Source of the DNA: Actinoplanes flavus
Lineage (GTDB): Bacteria > Actinomycetota > Actinomycetes > Mycobacteriales > Micromonosporaceae
Direction of reading: 5' to 3'
Assembly: GCF_017592555.1 (NCBI RefSeq)
Contig: NZ_JAGFNS010000021.1
Span: forward strand, 25,154 to 89,153
Length of the DNA stretch: 64,000 bases
Under the pieces are notes generated by a model. It had not been told where the DNA came from. It did not search any database and was given only the letters and a program-made list of their open reading frames with translations. How positions within the stretch are numbered: the first letter of the stretch is position 1; every line of letters starts with the position of its first letter. The translations under genes were made by a program, and so were the position numbers. Of this stretch, positions 61,801 to 64,000 are shown one piece after another.

Positions 61801-64000
61801 TCACCCGCAGCGCCAGGGTGTTGACGAAGAAGCCCACCACCGGCGCCAGATCGGGATGGGTACGCCCGGACACCGGGACGCCGACCGTGAGGTCCCGCTC
61901 ACCGGAGCTGCGGGCGATCAGCAGGCAGTACACCGCCAGGAACGCCATGAACTCCGTCGCGCCCGCTTCGGCGCGAGCCTGGTCGAGCCCGTGCAGCCGG
62001 TCGGCCGGAACGAGGCGGGTGCTCTCGCCGGGGGCGGCCGCGCGGTCGGCGTTCCGGTCCGGCCAGGCCGAGGTGGGCGCGCCGTCGAGCGTGTGGCGCC
62101 AGAAGGCGAGGTCCTGGTCGGCGCGGCTCGCCACCAGGTCGCGGTGCCAGGCCGCGTAGTCGGCGTAGCGGACCGCCGTCGGCGGCAGCTCGGCGTCACC
62201 GCCCGTGCGGTACAGCTCCCACAGTTCGCGCTCGACGATGTCCATCGACCATTCGTCGACGGCGATGTGGTGTGCGACGAACAGCACCACGTGCCGGTCC
62301 GGCGCCGTACGCCAGACGTCGACCCGCAGCATCGGCCCGGTGGTGAGGTCGAACGGCTCCCGGGCCGCCCGCTCGACGAGCCCCATCAGCTCCGTCTCCC
62401 CGGTGTCGTGCACCGTCAGGCCGGTCCGGCCCGCGACGCCGATCCGCTGCACGACCCGGCCGTCCGTGTCGAGGTGCAACGTGGTGCGGAGGGCGTCGTG
62501 GCGGGCAACGAGGGCGTCCACCGCCGAGCCCAGCGCCGCCACGTCGAGTTCCCCGTGGATCTCGTAGGCCCACGGGACGTTGTAGGCGGGGTTGTCCGGG
62601 TCGAGTTGCCAGAGGAACCACTGCCGCTCTTGCGCGTGCGAGGCGATCCCGGCCTGCTCGGCCCGGGGGATGCGCTCCAGGGTGCCGCTGTGCCGGTCGA
62701 CCAGTTCGGCCTGCGCCGCCACCGTCGGCCGGGCGAACACCTCGTGCAACGCGACCTCGGCACCCAACTCCGCGCTGACCCGCATGGTGAGCCGAACAGC
62801 CAGCAGCGAGTGCCCACCAAGAGCGAAGAAATCATCGTGTACGCCGACCCGCTCCACACCCAGCACGCTCTGCCAGACGGCGGCGATCCGCTGCTCGGTC
62901 TCCGTCCGCGGAGCCACCATCTCTCGGCGGGACAGCTCGTCCGGCTCGGCCAACGCCCGCCGGTCGAGCTTGCCACCGACCGTCATCGGCAACGCCTCAA
63001 CCGCAACCAACACCGCCGGAACCGCCACCGCCGGCAGCCGAGCCGCCAGATACTCCCGATCCGGCGCCGCCGCACCGTCAACCAGCACCAGATGCCCCAC
63101 CAACTGCTGCCGGTGAACGCTGACCGCTGCCGCGACCACCGCCGGATGGCCACGCAGGACCGCCTCGACCTCCTCCAGCTCGACCCGCTGACCCAGGATC
63201 TTCACCTGAAGGTCCCGACGGCCCAGGAACTCGATCTGACCGTCCGCTGTGTACCGGCCCAAATCACCGGTCCGATACAAGCGACCACCCGGCGCACCGA
63301 ACGGATCCGGCACGAACACCGCCGCCGTCGCCCCCGGCCGCCGCACATAACCACGACCGACACCCGGGCCACCGACCACGATCTCCCCCACCGAACCCGG
63401 CGGCACCAGATCAAGCGACTCGTCGACCAGATACAACCGGGCACTGCCGTAGGGGCGGCCCAGCACGGGAGACGGGTGCGCGGCGATGTCGGCGCACGTC
63501 GTGTCGACCGTCGTCTCGGCCGGGCCGTAGATGTTGTGGGCCGCCACGCCGGGACGCGATCGTAGGGCCTGCCACAGGTCCGGCGGGCACGCCTCGCCGG
63601 CCGGCTCGATCAGCCGGGGCGGGTACGGAGCGTCCAGCAGTCCCGCCTCCAGCAGCAGCTGGACCTGCGAGGTGGTGGTGCAGACGACGTCCACCGCCCG
63701 CTGCGGATCCCGCGCCCGTTCCACCAGTCCACGGGGGTCGCGGCCCTCCAGTCCGGAGAGCACGAGCAGCCGGTGGCCGCCCAGCAGCGGCAGGGTCTGC
63801 TCCAGGAAGAAGTCGGAGATGAACGCCGACGTGCCGGTGACGACCCGGGCGTGTTCGCCGGCCCCGGCTCTGCGCAGCCTCGGCAGCAGCTGGCGTTCGG
63901 CGAAGGTGGCGAGACCGCCGTGTTCCAGCATCACGCCCTTGGGCCGGCCGGTCGAGCCGGAGGTGAACATCACCGCGGCCAGATCCCGCGCGCCCACCGT
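58886..64000 (-). CDS. NRPS, terminal protein: (A)-PCP-C-A-PCP-TE, 5' end beyond window
   Basis: At least 1704 residues; the frame is open to base 64000, so the N-terminus is missing. Order on the protein: A domain 1 (from FTSGSTGRPKG), PCP (GGHSLLAV, about 62812), C domain with HHIAVDEWS (usual last Gly is Glu), A domain 2 (FTSGSTGRPKG about 60925), PCP (GGHSLLAI about 59797) and a TE with AGWSVGGVLAHE (about 59430). In both A domains the position of the amine-binding Asp235 aligns to Ser (FISDFF segment, no gaps against the other NRPS A domain). A2 pocket: S, D, L, D, A, G, T, V, E; A1: S, D, L, C, E, A, I, V, D. The acidic residues hint at a basic or non-alpha-amino substrate. The TE makes this the chain-releasing protein. 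Confidence 0.93.
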   Translation of the reverse strand, partial: TVGARDLAAVMFTSGSTGRPKGVMLEHGGLATFAERQLLPRLRRAGAGEHARVVTGTSAFISDFFLEQTLPLLGGHRLLVLSGLEGRDPRGLVERARDPQRAVDVVCTTTSQVQLLLEAGLLDAPYPPRLIEPAGEACPPDLWQALRSRPGVAAHNIYGPAETTVDTTCADIAAHPSPVLGRPYGSARLYLVDESLDLVPPGSVGEIVVGGPGVGRGYVRRPGATAAVFVPDPFGAPGGRLYRTGDLGRYTADGQIEFLGRRDLQVKILGQRVELEEVEAVLRGHPAVVAAAVSVHRQQLVGHLVLVDGAAAPDREYLAARLPAVAVPAVLVAVEALPMTVGGKLDRRALAEPDELSRREMVAPRTETEQRIAAVWQSVLGVERVGVHDDFFALGGHSLLAVRLTMRVSAELGAEVALHEVFARPTVAAQAELVDRHSGTLERIPRAEQAGIASHAQERQWFLWQLDPDNPAYNVPWAYEIHGELDVAALGSAVDALVARHDALRTTLHLDTDGRVVQRIGVAGRTGLTVHDTGETELMGLVERAAREPFDLTTGPMLRVDVWRTAPDRHVVLFVAHHIAVDEWSMDIVERELWELYRTGGDAELPPTAVRYADYAAWHRDLVASRADQDLAFWRHTLDGAPTSAWPDRNADRAAAPGESTRLVPADRLHGLDQARAEAGATEFMAFLAVYCLLIARSSGERDLTVGVPVSGRTHPDLAPVVGFFVNTLALRVTVDPADDFLAHLRRVRSVVLAAFAHQETPFEHVVRAVAPDRADGVNPLFRTMFAVTAGASRTGGPPPAGLTVRDLPIEGRDSHFDLSLSATRTTEGLHLTLEFGAGIRTDGLLESFEDLLAGVGGSVSGLLAANGPERARIAGWTGDAEVPAFAAPVHELLRERAEQRPDLVAVEADGECLTFAELDARSDALARCLVSAGVGRGDVVGLHLRPGVDAVVGVWAVWKAGGAFLPLDPDLPSMRLAAMVEDAEPVVVVSREPCAWPSVTPDGDGEGVLPRVGARDLAYVMFTSGSTGRPKGVMVEHGGLAHFAVRMLLSRFGGLEHARVLAGSSAFISDFFLAQVLPLLGGHTLVVAPGRDPRHLVAWAQDPQRAVQVIDATTSQVQLMVEAGLLDAPYPPRVIAVGGEACPPDLWQALRSRPGLTAYNTYGPAETTVEVVMADIAAHPSPVLGRPYGSARLYLVDESLDLVPPGSVGEIVVGGPGVGRGYVRRPGATAAVFVPDPFGEPGGRLYRTGDLGRYTADGQIEFLGRRDLQVKILGQRVELEEVEAVLRGHPAVVAAAVSVHRQQLVGHLVLVDGAAAPDREYLAARLPAVAVPAVLVAVEALPMTVGGKLDRRALAEPDELSRREMVAPRTETEQRIAAVWQSVLGVDRVGVHDDFFALGGHSLLAIRLTMRLSAEFGAEIPLAHLYTAPTVAEQAERIATLSPDRSVVVSLGGVRGARPLVLVHPIGGTLFSYLDLLSEVRDDVEAYGLQGHLGEDSGASDIAGLARRYAGELASALGDREPVIAGWSVGGVLAHEVARALADRGIRTHRLVLIDSDPRSDEVDDAAAYRADIATLDALRREVADHGPAPLLGSADAGRLFAALGVDPAAVAELDGPTTAALITFWRDMLTGLAAHRPGVFAGPAELVLGRGEGRDLMAAAWRELTGTLTVTHAGGDHFQLLRRPWVTAIADAVRGSTAQTGE
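59751..60478 (-). repeat. A-PCP repeat, copy 2 (downstream module)
   Basis: 728 bp matching 62766-63493 without gaps at an offset of 3015 nt (1005 codons), with few differences. It covers the adenylation C-terminal part from about motif A6 through the PCP serine. Similarity falls off sharply at 60478, just where the substrate-pocket region begins. Confidence 0.85.
62766..63493 (-). repeat. A-PCP repeat, copy 1 (upstream module)
   Basis: Partner of 59751-60478. The breakpoints coincide with the edge of the pocket region on one side and the end of the PCP on the other, so it looks like a homogenised or swapped cassette and not a whole-module duplication. Confidence 0.85.

Noticed and set aside
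58649..63565. 1638-codon plus-strand open frame
   Set aside because: Shadow of the NRPS and carbamoyltransferase; Arg/His/Pro-rich and repeated only because the underlying A-PCP segments are repeated.

Overview
The window is uniformly high-GC DNA with frequent GTG starts, purine-rich ribosome binding sites, tightly overlapping genes, SARP and LAL regulators and large type I PKS/NRPS genes. This is an actinomycete chromosome. A methyl-accepting chemotaxis protein makes a motile genus of the Micromonosporaceae (Actinoplanes-like) a reasonable guess, but nothing here fixes the taxon.

Left part (1-13.6 kb), general and accessory genes: a glycerolipid cassette (glpD, a TetR regulator, an AGPS-like FAD oxidase and a diacylglycerol-kinase-like protein) with a palindromic operator in the 17-bp divergent spacer. 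Then comes a transposon-scarred stretch (4.6-6.4 kb) with two oppositely oriented fragments of one transposase family and a small secreted cysteine-containing protein. After it lie a Gfo/Idh/MocA oxidoreductase, a chemoreceptor whose N-terminus looks frameshifted by one base, and a MarR-controlled quinone reductase plus drug exporter operon with clear palindromic operators. An alpha/beta hydrolase ends this part.

Right part (13.6-64 kb), biosynthetic genes: (a) a class III lanthipeptide synthetase (LanKC) whose 3' end overlaps a SapB/AmfS-like precursor gene; (b) a convergent gene fusing a type II thioesterase to an FMN alpha-hydroxyacid oxidase, coupled to a fully reducing PKS module (KS-AT-DH-ER-KR-ACP); (c) an atypical NarL-type regulator, an M20 amidohydrolase and a SARP/NB-ARC regulator; (d) a class II synthetase (LanM) followed 3 nt later by an unusual 80-aa candidate precursor; (e) a LAL regulator, an aminotransferase, and a divergent SAM methyltransferase of the kind that beta-methylates alpha-keto acids; (f) a 4381-aa PKS (KSQ loading module plus two KS-AT-DH-KR-ACP modules) preceded on the same strand by P450, thioesterase, MFS exporter, MbtH, NRPS (PCP-C-A-PCP), O-carbamoyltransferase and a terminal NRPS (A-PCP-C-A-PCP-TE) that runs off the right edge.

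How they may work together (inference): matching docking elements suggest the 4381-aa PKS hands its chain to the 2041-aa reducing module 13 kb away. All four AT domains look malonyl-specific, so colinearity predicts an octa-4,6-dienoyl chain. That chain could acylate a short peptide built by the two NRPSs with MbtH help, containing a beta-methylated residue, then be oxidised by the P450, carbamoylated and exported. The two lanthipeptide systems sit inside the same interval. Whether they are separate pathways or receive the polyketide acyl group, as in lipolanthines, cannot be decided from sequence alone.
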